Below are positions 8,380 through 17,100 of a stretch of 64,000 bases of DNA, one piece after another. Location of the stretch: the NCBI GenBank assembly GCA_017454905.1, contig JAFTCB010000033.1, positions 1-64,000 of the forward strand, read 5' to 3'. The translations under genes were made by a program, and so were the position numbers. A model generated the notes under the pieces. That model was not told the DNA's origin and ran no database searches. It worked only from the letters and a program-made list of their open reading frames with translations. How positions within the stretch are numbered: the stretch's first letter is position 1; every line of letters begins with the position of its first letter. The DNA is from Bacteroidales bacterium (GTDB lineage Bacteria; Bacteroidota; Bacteroidia; Bacteroidales; UBA932).

Positions 8380-8430
8380 TCGGAAATTGGTTTCTTCCCG
8401 AAAGATAGCAATCATTCCGGGCTTTTGCAA
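8380..8430. repeat. 51-bp direct repeat, copy 2
   Basis: Second identical copy of 7566-7616. It ends 18 bp before the -7 box of the L,D-transpeptidase gene, so this copy supplies that gene's upstream promoter region. Confidence 0.92.
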
Positions 8431-8447
8431 ACGGGTAGATTTTTTGC

Positions 8448-8455
8448 TATATTCG
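8448..8455 (+). promoter_or_regulatory. -7-like box TATATTCG, 7 nt from ATG
   Basis: TATATTCG differs from TAnnTTTG by one base and lies 7 nt before the ATG at 8463. This is again too close for a normal leader. Confidence 0.4.
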
Positions 8456-8462
8456 TGCCGTT

Positions 8463-8975
8463 ATGAAGAAACTCACTCTCCTTCTGTTCGCGCTGCTCGC
8501 CGTGCTGTCCGCCGGTGCACAGGCTCCATTTGCGAAATATGCCAGCCAGGCCGAAGGCGCACCCTTCATCGTGATCGACAAGCAGGGCTTCAAGCTCACG
8601 CTCGCCGATGCCCAGGGCCAGCCCGTCAAGCAATATGGCATCTCCTGCGCCGTCAACTACGGACCGAAGAAAGTGCGGGGCGACCACAAGACCCCCGAAG
8701 GGACCTTCAAGATCAACCAGCTCCTCAACGCCAAGGGCCTCACGCACGACTTTAAGGATGGCAAAGGCCCCATCAAGGATGCCTACGGCCCCTGGTTCCT
8801 GCGCCTGGACGTGCCGGGCTTCCGGGACATCGGCATCCACGGCACCCCCTTCCCCGAGAGCATCGGGACCCGCGCGACGGAAGGCTGCATCCGCCTGCGC
8901 AACGAGGACATCCTCGACCTCAAGCAACGCGTGAAAGTCGGCACGGTGGTCATCATCCTGCCGGATCCCGTATAA
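8463..8975 (+). CDS. periplasmic L,D-transpeptidase (YkuD fold)
   Basis: 170 residues with a signal peptide ending VLSAGAQA. The YkuD core is present: APFIVIDKQGFKLTL at the start, DHKTPEGTFKI, then HGTPFPESIG followed by RATEGCIRLRNEDI with the nucleophilic Cys. The usual [S/T]HGC is TEGC here, so the His of the motif is replaced by Glu. Such enzymes make 3-3 peptidoglycan cross-links or attach proteins to the wall. It is transcribed away from the repeat-bounded segment, and a zinc-ribbon protein gene follows 25 nt downstream. Confidence 0.88.
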   Translation: MKKLTLLLFALLAVLSAGAQAPFAKYASQAEGAPFIVIDKQGFKLTLADAQGQPVKQYGISCAVNYGPKKVRGDHKTPEGTFKINQLLNAKGLTHDFKDGKGPIKDAYGPWFLRLDVPGFRDIGIHGTPFPESIGTRATEGCIRLRNEDILDLKQRVKVGTVVIILPDPV

Positions 8976-9000
8976 CACTTGACAATTAACCCGATACGAT

Positions 9001-10128
9001 ATGAAAAAGTTTGTCTTTCTGCTGGTGGCCCTGCTGCTGGGCGCCGGGGCGGCTTCCGCCCAGAGCAATCTGTTGAACGACCTGAAGCGCCAGGCGAGCA
9101 ATGCCGTCCGGAGCGAGGTCAACAAAGCGAAAAACAACGCGCAGCGCAATGCCCGCAATGCCGCGACGAACGCCGTCAAGGGTGCGGTGAACAACGCCAA
9201 GAACGGAGCTTATTCCAACAATAATCGCACGAACCAGCAACTGACCGACGGGCATGTACATGCGGAGGCCGAAGGCTGGACCTGCCCCGAATGCGGCCAT
9301 GCCGGCAACGATGGCAAGTTCTGCAGCAACTGCGGCGCGAAGCGTCCGGCGGAAGAAGTCAAAACCTCCAACGGAAAGAGTGTCTGGACCTGCCCTACCT
9401 GCGGAAAGGCCGACAACGAAGGAAGTTTCTGTGCGAACTGCGGGACCGACCGGCCCGACGGAAAGGTGCATCAGGAAGAGAAGGAAGCCACCGGTGAATC
9501 CGTGGACGAGGAAGTTTTCGTCCCGGGCAAGACCGTGATTTTCGAAGACACGCTCAGCGGAGAGAAGATCGATGCCGATCCTTCCAAATGGGAACTGCTC
9601 GCGGCTTCCATGTATCAGTGCTACGTCACCCGGCAGGCGGGCGACCTGGCCATCTGGCTCAACGGCTTCCACAGCGACATGAAGCCCAAGATGAGAAAGG
9701 AGAATTATCTGCCGGACACCTTCACCGTCGAACTGGATATCTGGTTCGAAGAAAAGGTCGCCAACGCCCAGTCACACGCGCTGGAGCTGAATTTCGGCTC
9801 CGAAGACGCCCTTGAAGAGTTCTCCGCCATCTTCCGCTTCGGCGCCGACGAAGAGGAGTCCGGAGCCGTCGCCCTGCGCTACTACGGAAGACTGCTGGCG
9901 GGCGAGCGGCTGATTGAAGAAAAGGACAAGGTCCGGGCCCTGCTCAAGCCCGGTGCCTGGAACCGCGCCGCCGTCTCCTTTGACAACGGCACGGTGATGC
10001 TCTTCGTCAACGGCAAGTCCGTTCTGAAGGCGACGGGGCAGAAGCAGCCGACCTATGTCCGGGTCGATGCCGTCGGCTCTGACCGGGATCATTTCGTCTT
10101 CAAGAATTTCCGCATCGCCACGAACTAA
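9001..10128 (+). CDS. exported protein with two tandem zinc-ribbon pairs and a LamG-like domain
   Basis: 375 residues. A signal peptide (ending AASAQ) is followed by a low-complexity Asn/Ala/Lys region (about 22-75) likely to be helical. Next come two near-identical double-knuckle ribbons, WTCPECG...FCSNCG (about 94-115) and WTCPTCG...FCANCG (about 130-150), each CxxC-n-CxxC. Residues about 178-375 form a concanavalin-like domain (YQCYVTRQAGDLAIWLNG, TFTVELDIWFEE, GAWNRAAVSFDNGTVMLFVNG). Zinc ribbons are usually cytoplasmic, so their presence behind a signal peptide is odd. It has its own strong terminator. Role unknown; metal binding outside the inner membrane is plausible. Confidence 0.75.
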   Translation: MKKFVFLLVALLLGAGAASAQSNLLNDLKRQASNAVRSEVNKAKNNAQRNARNAATNAVKGAVNNAKNGAYSNNNRTNQQLTDGHVHAEAEGWTCPECGHAGNDGKFCSNCGAKRPAEEVKTSNGKSVWTCPTCGKADNEGSFCANCGTDRPDGKVHQEEKEATGESVDEEVFVPGKTVIFEDTLSGEKIDADPSKWELLAASMYQCYVTRQAGDLAIWLNGFHSDMKPKMRKENYLPDTFTVELDIWFEEKVANAQSHALELNFGSEDALEEFSAIFRFGADEEESGAVALRYYGRLLAGERLIEEKDKVRALLKPGAWNRAAVSFDNGTVMLFVNGKSVLKATGQKQPTYVRVDAVGSDRDHFVFKNFRIATN

Positions 10129-10149
10129 GGTCCTTTCCTGCAGCATGAC

Positions 10150-10188
10150 AACAAGCAAATCCCGCCGGGGTTTGCTTGTTGATTTTTT
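10150..10188 (+). terminator. rho-independent terminator
   Basis: A 14-bp stem (AACAAGCAAATCCC pairing with GGGGTTTGCTTGTT, one G-T pair) with loop GCC is followed by GATTTTTT. It closes the zinc-ribbon protein transcript. Confidence 0.85.
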
Positions 10189-10251
10189 CGAAAAACCCGA
10201 TTAACAATTTCGCGCTTCCGCCGTCTTGATAGCGTATTTGTTGTGAAAAAG

Positions 10252-10758
10252 ATGAAAAAACTCATTCTTCTGCTCCTCCTGCTGCTGCCCCTGGCAGCCA
10301 CGGCCCGCCCCGCCGGCAAGACCATCCGCAAAGCCGACCTGACCTCCATCATATCCGAATTCCGCCGTTACGACGGCGTGGAGGTGGTCAATCTCGGACG
10401 TCTCGGCACGGCGGCGGTCAAGGCCGTGGCGCGTACGGCAGCCCGCAAGGATCCCGAGATGCGAGAAGCGCTGGACCTGGTGCGCGGCGTGCGCAAACTC
10501 ACCGTCCTGGAATACGGCGACTCCGCCTCCGACGTGAAAGAACGCCTGAACAACCGCCTTCGCGCGGCCCTGCAGGGCAGCGACCTGCTGATGGAAGCCA
10601 AGGAAGGCAACAGCGCGATGCGCATTTATGGCGTCGTGGATGATGCAACGGGAGACGTGAGCAATTTCGTGCTCCACGCCCCCAATGACGGAGCCTTGAT
10701 CTTCGTCTCCGGAACCCTGTCCGCGGACATGCTCGGCAAAATGATGTCCGATGACTAG
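10252..10758 (+). CDS. DUF4252 family exported protein (first copy)
   Basis: About 168 residues from ATG 10252; a GTG three codons upstream is also possible. Signal peptide ends PLAATARP. The rest fits DUF4252, a Bacteroidetes family usually encoded with an ECF sigma factor: a YDGVEVVNLGRLG start, a basic middle, then VRGVRKLTVLEYGD and a C-terminal IYGVVDDATGDVSNFVLH sheet. It overlaps the sigma factor start by 8 nt and so belongs to one operon with it. Function unknown; a periplasmic stress or signal-related role is inferred from the context. Confidence 0.8.
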   Translation: MKKLILLLLLLLPLAATARPAGKTIRKADLTSIISEFRRYDGVEVVNLGRLGTAAVKAVARTAARKDPEMREALDLVRGVRKLTVLEYGDSASDVKERLNNRLRAALQGSDLLMEAKEGNSAMRIYGVVDDATGDVSNFVLHAPNDGALIFVSGTLSADMLGKMMSDD

Positions 10759-11230
10759 CGAACGCTTCCAGCAGGAGTACCTTGCGCTCGCCGACAGCCT
10801 CTGGCAGGTGGCCTGGTATATCCTCGAAGATGCAGCCGAGGCAGAAGACGCCGTGCAGGAGCTTTTCCTGCGGCTCTGGCGCGGAAAGGATGCCCTGGAC
10901 GGCATCCGGAGCCCCAAGGGCTACGCCATCCGGGTTCTCCGCAACCTTTGTCTGGACCGCATCCGGCAGAGCCGGAAAATGCTTCCCGCGGAGGATCTGC
11001 CCGAGGCCGCCCAGCCGGCCCGGCAGGACGACGCGGTGGACGAGCGGGAGCGGCTGGCCAAGGTGCTCGACGCAATCAAGTCCCTGCCGGAGCGGCAGCG
11101 GGAAGTGCTCACCCTCCGGACCCTGGACGGGCTCTCCTACGAGGAGATCGCCGAACAGACCGGTATCAATTACCTCACCCTGCGCGTGCTGCTCTCGCAA
11201 GCCCGCAACAAATTGAAACGCATGATATGA
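10751..11230 (+). CDS. ECF RNA polymerase sigma factor
   Basis: 159 residues with region 2 (EDAAEAEDAVQELFLRLW) and region 4 (LPERQREVLTLRTLDGLSYEEIA, then INYLTLRVLLSQARNKLK). No region 3, as expected for an extracytoplasmic-function factor. Overlaps the upstream DUF4252 gene by 8 nt and the next gene by an ATGA overlap of 4 nt, so the operon is probably translationally coupled. Its target promoters are not visible here, but operons of this kind often regulate themselves. Confidence 0.93.
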   Translation: MTSERFQQEYLALADSLWQVAWYILEDAAEAEDAVQELFLRLWRGKDALDGIRSPKGYAIRVLRNLCLDRIRQSRKMLPAEDLPEAAQPARQDDAVDERERLAKVLDAIKSLPERQREVLTLRTLDGLSYEEIAEQTGINYLTLRVLLSQARNKLKRMI

Positions 11231-11622
11231 AGACCCTCGAAGACATCGAAAACCTTTCCCTGGAAGAACTGGAGCAGCAAGCTGCCCGGACGGCGCCTCC
11301 TGCTCCGGAAGGCCTGCAGAAGCGCCTCCGCGTGGCACTCGCCGCGGACAACACGCTCCGGGATGCTGACGCGCGCAAGCGCAGCCCCCGCTGGGTTCCC
11401 TACGCCTCGCTGGCAGCCGCCGCTGCCGCCGCGACGCTGGTCCTGACACTTCCGGAGCGCGGGCTCCGTGACACCTTCGACGACCCCTATCTGGCTTATG
11501 CCGAGGTCGAAAAGGCCTTCCAGACCATCTCCGACAAAATGTCCACCGGCGTCGAGCTGGCCCGTGAGGCCGGGCAGAGCGCCGAGCTACCCCAATATGT
11601 ACTTAACAAGATCCAGAAATGA
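11227..11622 (+). CDS. single-pass membrane protein, probable anti-sigma-like partner
   Basis: 131 residues; the ATG lies inside the sigma gene's end (ATGATATGA), an ATGA overlap that decides the start. The N-terminal about 55 residues are charged (ENLSLEELEQQAAR, APEGLQKRLRVAL), then one helix near 60-78 (VPYASLAAAAAAATLVLTLP), then about 50 residues outside including DPYLAYAEVEKAFQTISDKM. The topology and the position behind an ECF sigma gene fit an anti-sigma factor, but no zinc-binding HxxxCxxC is present, so this is inference. It overlaps the next gene by 4 nt. Confidence 0.75.
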   Translation: MKTLEDIENLSLEELEQQAARTAPPAPEGLQKRLRVALAADNTLRDADARKRSPRWVPYASLAAAAAAATLVLTLPERGLRDTFDDPYLAYAEVEKAFQTISDKMSTGVELAREAGQSAELPQYVLNKIQK

Positions 11623-12107
11623 AACGCATAACCCTCCTGCTTGCAGCCCTGATGCTGCTCTGCCTGTCCGCCCATGCCCAGGACGGCAAGTCCATCTACC
11701 AGAAATACTCCGACGCCGAGGATGTCAGCGCCGTCTATATCTCCCCGGCCATGTTCCGCCTCATCGGCAAGATCCCCGACCTGGAGACCGGTGACAACAA
11801 GGTCAACCTGACCCCGGTCATCCGCTCCCTGACCGGCATGTACATCATCAACAGCGAAAATGCTTCCATCAACGACCAGCTCCGCAACGAAGCCGAACGC
11901 TTCATCAAGGCCGGCAGATACGAACTGCTGATGGAGGTCAAAGACCATGGGGAGGCGGTCCGGATGTACACCGTCGGCTCCGACAAACTCATCAACGGCT
12001 TCGTGATGCTCGCCGCCGAACCGAACGAAGTCACCTTCATCTGCCTGGACGGCCAGATGGCCCGCGACCAGTTCGAGAAACTGGTGGCCGAACAGATGGC
12101 GCAATAG
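11619..12107 (+). CDS. DUF4252 family exported protein (second copy)
   Basis: 162 residues with a signal peptide ending LSAHAQ. A second, divergent DUF4252 member: DVSAVYISPAMFRLIGKIP, SLTGMYIINSENASI and MEVKDHGEAVRMYTVG are the family blocks. The operon therefore carries a DUF4252 gene on each side of the sigma/membrane pair, which suggests that the two exported proteins work together or act as signal inputs. The 4-nt overlap with the previous gene supports the start. Confidence 0.82.
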   Translation: MKRITLLLAALMLLCLSAHAQDGKSIYQKYSDAEDVSAVYISPAMFRLIGKIPDLETGDNKVNLTPVIRSLTGMYIINSENASINDQLRNEAERFIKAGRYELLMEVKDHGEAVRMYTVGSDKLINGFVMLAAEPNEVTFICLDGQMARDQFEKLVAEQMAQ

Positions 12108-12128
12108 ATCCCTCTCATTCCTTTTATG

Positions 12129-12160
12129 ATCTGCGGCCCATGGGGTCGCAGATTTTTGTT
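12129..12160 (+). terminator. rho-independent terminator
   Basis: ATCTGCG...CGCAGAT hairpin (arms 12129-12135 and 12147-12153, with CCC/GGG inside) followed by TTTTGTT. Ends the DUF4252/sigma operon. Confidence 0.8.
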
Positions 12161-12190
12161 ATATTTATACGCTAAAATCCGATAACTGAT

Positions 12191-13843
12191 ATGCGATCCA
12201 GATTCCTTCCCCTGCTGGGATGCTTCCTGCTGGCCGGTCCCCTCTCCGCCCAGGACCGTACGGCCGATCCCAACCCTGTCTTTAAGGTGATCACCGACAC
12301 TTCCCGCGAACCCATCGCCCCCGGCGTCTGGGAGCCGACCGTGGAGAGCCTCTCCGCCTGGGAGTGTCCGGAGTGGTTCCGCGATGCCAAATTCGGCATC
12401 TGGGCCCACTGGGGGCCGCAGTGCCAGCCCGAAGACGGCGACTGGTATGCACGGAACATGTATTTCGAGGACAACCGCCAGTACCAATATAACATCGATG
12501 CGCGGGACCACCCGTCCCGCTTCGGCTTCAAGGACTGGATCCACGAGTGGAAAGCGGAGAACTGGGACCCGGACGCCCTGGTCAAGCTCTACAAGGAGAC
12601 CGGAGCCCGCTACTTCTTCACGCTGGCGAACCACCACGACAATTTCGACCTCTTCGACAGCAAGTACCAGAGCTGGAACTCCGTGGCCCTCGGCCCGCAG
12701 AAGGATATCGTCGGCGGCTGGGCCGCAGCCTGCCGCAAATACGGCTTGCGCCTGGGCGTCAGCGTGCACGCGGCGCACGCCTGGTGCTGGTATGAGCCTT
12801 CGCGCGGCGCCGACACGAAGGGACCGCTCGCAGGAGTCCCTTACGATGGGGTGCTCACCCAAGAAGACGGCAAAGGCACCTGGTGGGAAGGGCTGGATCC
12901 GCAGGAGCTCTATGAGCAGCGCCATCCGCTCAGCAAGAACAACCGGGCCTGGGAGTGGCAGGACGACCAGATCACCCCGCCCGACCAGGCCTTCTGCGAC
13001 AAGATCTACAACCGTACCGTCCAGCTGATCAATGACTACGATCCGGATGTCGTCTATTTCGACGACACCTACCTGCCGCTCTGGCCCGTCAGCGACACAG
13101 GGCTGAAGATCCTCGCCCACGGCTACAACCGCAGCGCAGCCGCGCATGGCGGCAAGAGCGAGATCGTCTTTACCGGCAAGGTGCTCACGGACTGGCAGAA
13201 ACGGACGCTGCTCTGGGACGTGGAACGCGGTGCCCCCGACGCCATCCAGGCTCTGCCCTGGCAGACCTGCACCTGCATCGGCAGCTGGCACTATGACAAG
13301 CACGTCTATTACGCGGACCGCTACAAGACCCCGGCCCAGGTGATCACGATGCTGGTGGACGTGGTCTCCAAGAACGGCAACCTCCTGCTGAACATCCCGC
13401 TCCGCGGCGACGGCACGCCGGATCCTACCGAGCTCGGCATCGTGAAGCAGATCGGTCACTGGATGCAGGTCAACGGCGAGAGTATCTATGACACCCGCCC
13501 GTGGGTCATCTACGGCGAGGGACCGACCGCTGAGGCAGCCAATCCCATCAACGCCCAGGGCTTCAACGAAGGCCGCCAGCAGTATTCCGCGGCCGACATC
13601 CGCTTCAACAAAAAGGGAGACAAGGTCCTCTACGTGACCTTGTTCGGTGTCCCGGAGGCAGACATCACCGTCCGGGCCCTCGGCTCCAGGACCGCGCAGA
13701 ATACCCGCAAAATCAAGTCCGTCACACTGCTGGGCAGCAACGGGAAAGTGGCCTGGAAGCAGGCCGCGGACCGGCTGACGATCGGCAAACCGTCCGAGAT
13801 CCCTTCGCCTGAAGCGATTGTCTATAAGGTCGTCTTCAATTAG
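12191..13843 (+). CDS. GH29 alpha-L-fucosidase, secreted
   Basis: 550 residues with a signal peptide ending GPLSAQ. GH29 blocks are clear: WFRDAKFGIWAHWGPQ, ENWDPDALVKLYKETGARYFFTLANHHDNFDLFDSKYQ cut at the usual conserved His-His-Asp, and YDPDVVYFDD carrying the nucleophilic Asp. NGNLLLNIPLRGDG follows as in other family members, with a small beta-sandwich at the end. It releases terminal alpha-L-fucose from plant xyloglucan, pectin side chains or host glycans. A -7-like TATATTTA lies at 12160-12167. Its stop overlaps, on the opposite strand, the stop of a frameshifted small gene. Confidence 0.93.
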   Translation: MRSRFLPLLGCFLLAGPLSAQDRTADPNPVFKVITDTSREPIAPGVWEPTVESLSAWECPEWFRDAKFGIWAHWGPQCQPEDGDWYARNMYFEDNRQYQYNIDARDHPSRFGFKDWIHEWKAENWDPDALVKLYKETGARYFFTLANHHDNFDLFDSKYQSWNSVALGPQKDIVGGWAAACRKYGLRLGVSVHAAHAWCWYEPSRGADTKGPLAGVPYDGVLTQEDGKGTWWEGLDPQELYEQRHPLSKNNRAWEWQDDQITPPDQAFCDKIYNRTVQLINDYDPDVVYFDDTYLPLWPVSDTGLKILAHGYNRSAAAHGGKSEIVFTGKVLTDWQKRTLLWDVERGAPDAIQALPWQTCTCIGSWHYDKHVYYADRYKTPAQVITMLVDVVSKNGNLLLNIPLRGDGTPDPTELGIVKQIGHWMQVNGESIYDTRPWVIYGEGPTAEAANPINAQGFNEGRQQYSAADIRFNKKGDKVLYVTLFGVPEADITVRALGSRTAQNTRKIKSVTLLGSNGKVAWKQAADRLTIGKPSEIPSPEAIVYKVVFN

Positions 13844-14141
13844 TCAAGGCTGTTCGGCAATCCCGGCGTGGGATGCTCCGACAGGTGGAAGTCCTCGCAG
13901 AGGACATCTGTGTCGGCACCATCCGGGAAGCGGACCAGACTGCGACTGGCAGTCTTGGCCAGTTCGGGATTGCGTGCCAGCAGCCAGGCCGGATCGACCA
14001 GCGCGACGGACCCGGCGCTCGCCGACGGGGCGAGGCGCAGCCACAGCCCTTCTGTCGGCGTCCAGCCCGCGCTCAGCGGCTGCAGGGCGTCCACGGCGGC
14101 CCGGCCGCTGTGGCGGTCAAAGCAAAAAACAGTTTCTTCAT
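13840..14141 (-). pseudogene. frameshifted small exported-protein gene
   Basis: An ATG at 14141, 4 nt after the GH51-fusion stop, opens a good signal peptide (MKKLFFALTATAAG) but that frame stops after 22 codons. A second frame, one base away, stays open from about 14094 to TAA at 13840 and reads ALQPLSAGWTPTEGLWLRL... to HPTPGLPNSLD. Losing one base in the GC run near 14095-14105 would explain this; restoring it would give a secreted protein of about 100 residues. I do not recognise the family. It may be a decayed gene of the glycan operon or a sequencing error. Confidence 0.5.
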
Positions 14142-14145
14142 AGAC

Positions 14146-17100
14146 TCATTGAAGCGGCTTCAGCCGCAGGATCGCGATGGCGTTTTCCGGGAGAATGAAA
14201 TCGAAGGAGCCCTGTACGGCGCCAAGGGATTTGGTATGCGGCACCACGGGCTCAGTATATTTCACCCGCCGACCGAAGCGGAACGCCATCTCGCGCAAAC
14301 CAGGGCGTTCCCCCGCGGCGGGGCCGCCGAAGGACGGCGGCGTGGCGTAGTCGGGATGGCTGGAATAATAGTTCTGGCTGCCTTGGTTCTTGACGGAAGT
14401 GTCGTGCGAGGAGACGAATTCCAGGGTGGCTTCGTAGCACTGGCCGTTGCCGGTCCGGAAGGTAAAGATCTTGTCCACCGCTTCCGCATTGACGAGTTTG
14501 ACGAAGATTTCGCCCGTCTTCGTGTCAAGGGTCGGGGAAGTGTAAACTTTTTCGTCAATCTCCCCGCCCTTCATCGCCGGGGACATCTCCACGGCACGGT
14601 CACCGGCCACGGAGAAGAGCTGCTGGTACCAGTAGTTGCAGGAGCGCCACATGCCCCGGTTGTCGAACCAGATGAGGTTCGAATCCCACTTGTTGAAGCC
14701 TTTCTTGCAGAAAAGCGGAGCGTAGGCCGCCATCACCACCATATCGGAGTTGCGCTCCAGGCTGGTCCAATAGGCCGCCTCGGCCATCGCCGAGGAATAA
14801 GCATTGTTGGCGCGGTTGTTGGCGAATTCCCCGACAAACACGCGGGCAGGCCGGCTGCGGTCGTAGGTATGCCCTTCGCCGCCGCGCACCATGCCCGGCG
14901 CATAGCGGTCGCGGTGCGTATAGAACCATTCGTCGCTCTTGTAATAATGCTCATCCACGATGGTATCGGGATACTTGGCGTCAATTTCCGCCATGTTGGC
15001 GTCGAACTCCCGGCCCGCATCCGCCGCACCTGCCGTGGAGACGATGATGATCTCGGGATGCTGCGCCTTGATGGCTTTGTACATGATATCGAAACGCTCC
15101 CAGAATTCCGGACCCCGGTTCTCGTTGCCGATGCCCAGGTACTTCAGGTTGAACGGAGCCGGGTGGCCCATCTGTGCCCGGCGGGCTCCCCACTCCGTGT
15201 CGGTGCCGCCGTTGCAGAACTCGATAAAGTCGAGCGCATCCTTGACGAAGATGCTGTAGAAGCGGTCCCGGTCGGCCTGCGTATCCAGCGGTGCGATATA
15301 CTGGTGGCCGGCGAACTGGCAGGTGACGCCGTTGTTGAGTACCGGCAGCGGCGTGGCGCCTAGGCCTTCGGCCATCAGAAGATACTCGTAGAAGCCGATA
15401 TACTGGGAAGTCCAATAGGCCCAGTGGTTACGGAAGCCTACCCGCTCCTCGCGCGGGCCGATGGAATTCTTCCAGAACACCTGGCCGAAATAGTTCGTCC
15501 CCTCGGAGGCACAGCCGCCGGGAAAGCGCATGAAGGTCGGATGCAGGGCTTCCAGCGCTTCCAGCAGGTCTTTGCGGAAAGGACCGTATTTGCCACCCTT
15601 CCAAAGCTCGGAGGCCTCCGGCACCAGGGTGACGAAGTCCAGCCAGAAGGTGCCCTTCCTATCCGCAACGATGGCCAGACGGCTGTCCACGGAGCGCTCC
15701 GCTTTCAGCGTGCCGGTGTATTGCCTCCAGTCCTTGCTCAGGCCGGAGATGGTGATGACGTTGGAGTTGGGTTTCCCGGCCGCATCCTCCAGGTACACGG
15801 AGACGGTGCCTTTGTAGTTCTTGCCCTGCAGGTACAGGCCCAGATCGTAGCTTACACCTTCTTTGGCGGGGATGGAGGCTGTCTGCGTGTTGTTGGAATA
15901 CAGCTGGCCGGGGCCGCGCTTGTATTCGGAGATACCGTAGCCGTTGGCGGCGATGCCGAAGCCCGCACCGGGGTTCTCGATATCGAAACGCACGGAATAT
16001 TGCTTGTAGCGCAGCTCGTCGTCGTATTTGTCCGCCGGGTCGAAGTCGTACCAGCGCTTCAGGTTCTTGACCAGCGGCTTGTCATCCACGGCACGGGCAC
16101 TGCCCCGGGCGCCCTCCTTGCAGATGACCGTCCAGCCGAAGAAAGTGGTGTCGCTCCGGGAGAATTCGTTGTCACCGGGGGCGTCCGGAACATTGTAGGC
16201 CTGGAAAGAGTTGTTCTGGATCAATTGGGCGCAGATGCCGCCGTCCACGCTCTGGTTGATGTCTTCGAAGAAAATGCCCGCGAGCGTGGGGCTGATCCGG
16301 ATACCGAGTTTGTCGGGCTCGAGGGTGAGCGTGCGGCGCTCCGCTTCCCTGAAGCCCTGCAGTTCCAGCATCTTGTCCGCCATCCGGTAGCCCATCAGGC
16401 GCATGCCCTCGGTGCTGAAATGGAACTGGTCGCCCGTGCTCTCGCAGCCGAGGGCCGAGATCACATAGGCGTTCGGCATCACTTCCGGCAGGTGCGGCAG
16501 GACCACCTCGTTGAAGGCGGCGCAGACGCCGTCCTGCTCGGCATATTTCAATTCACCGGCCAGCAGGGGGACGGCATCAGGATCCAGACCCAGGTCCGCA
16601 CAGAGATCGTCATGGATCTTCTTGACGCGGCCCGGCCAGGCGGGATCGTCCGGGTTGGACTCGCCCTGGTGCAGAAGCATGCCCTTGATCACGCCGTATT
16701 TCTGCGCCTCGCGCGCCATGTCCAGCAGGCGCTGGTAGGGGTTCATCCCATACTGCTCCGCAATCCTGATCAGCCAGCTGCGCGAAGGGTCGGCGCCTTC
16801 CATCGCGAGGTAGTCCGCACAGGCGTCCTTGTCCCAGAGCTCCAGTTTCGCACCCGCCACGGACACGTTGATCACCCCCACACGGTACTGCTCCGGCAGG
16901 CACTCAATCATCTTGCGGCCGAAGAAATCGACCGGGCCGAGGTTGTTGCCCTCGCGGCAGATGGGCGGCGTGGCGGTGTACCAGTGCCCCATTTCCCGCC
17001 CGTGGCGGGGCATATCGACGGCCGCCATGAACTGGAAGCGGGGGTCGTTGAAATCCTTGTCCTGTTCGGCCGGGCGGGCGCCCGCCTCCATGTTGGACTG

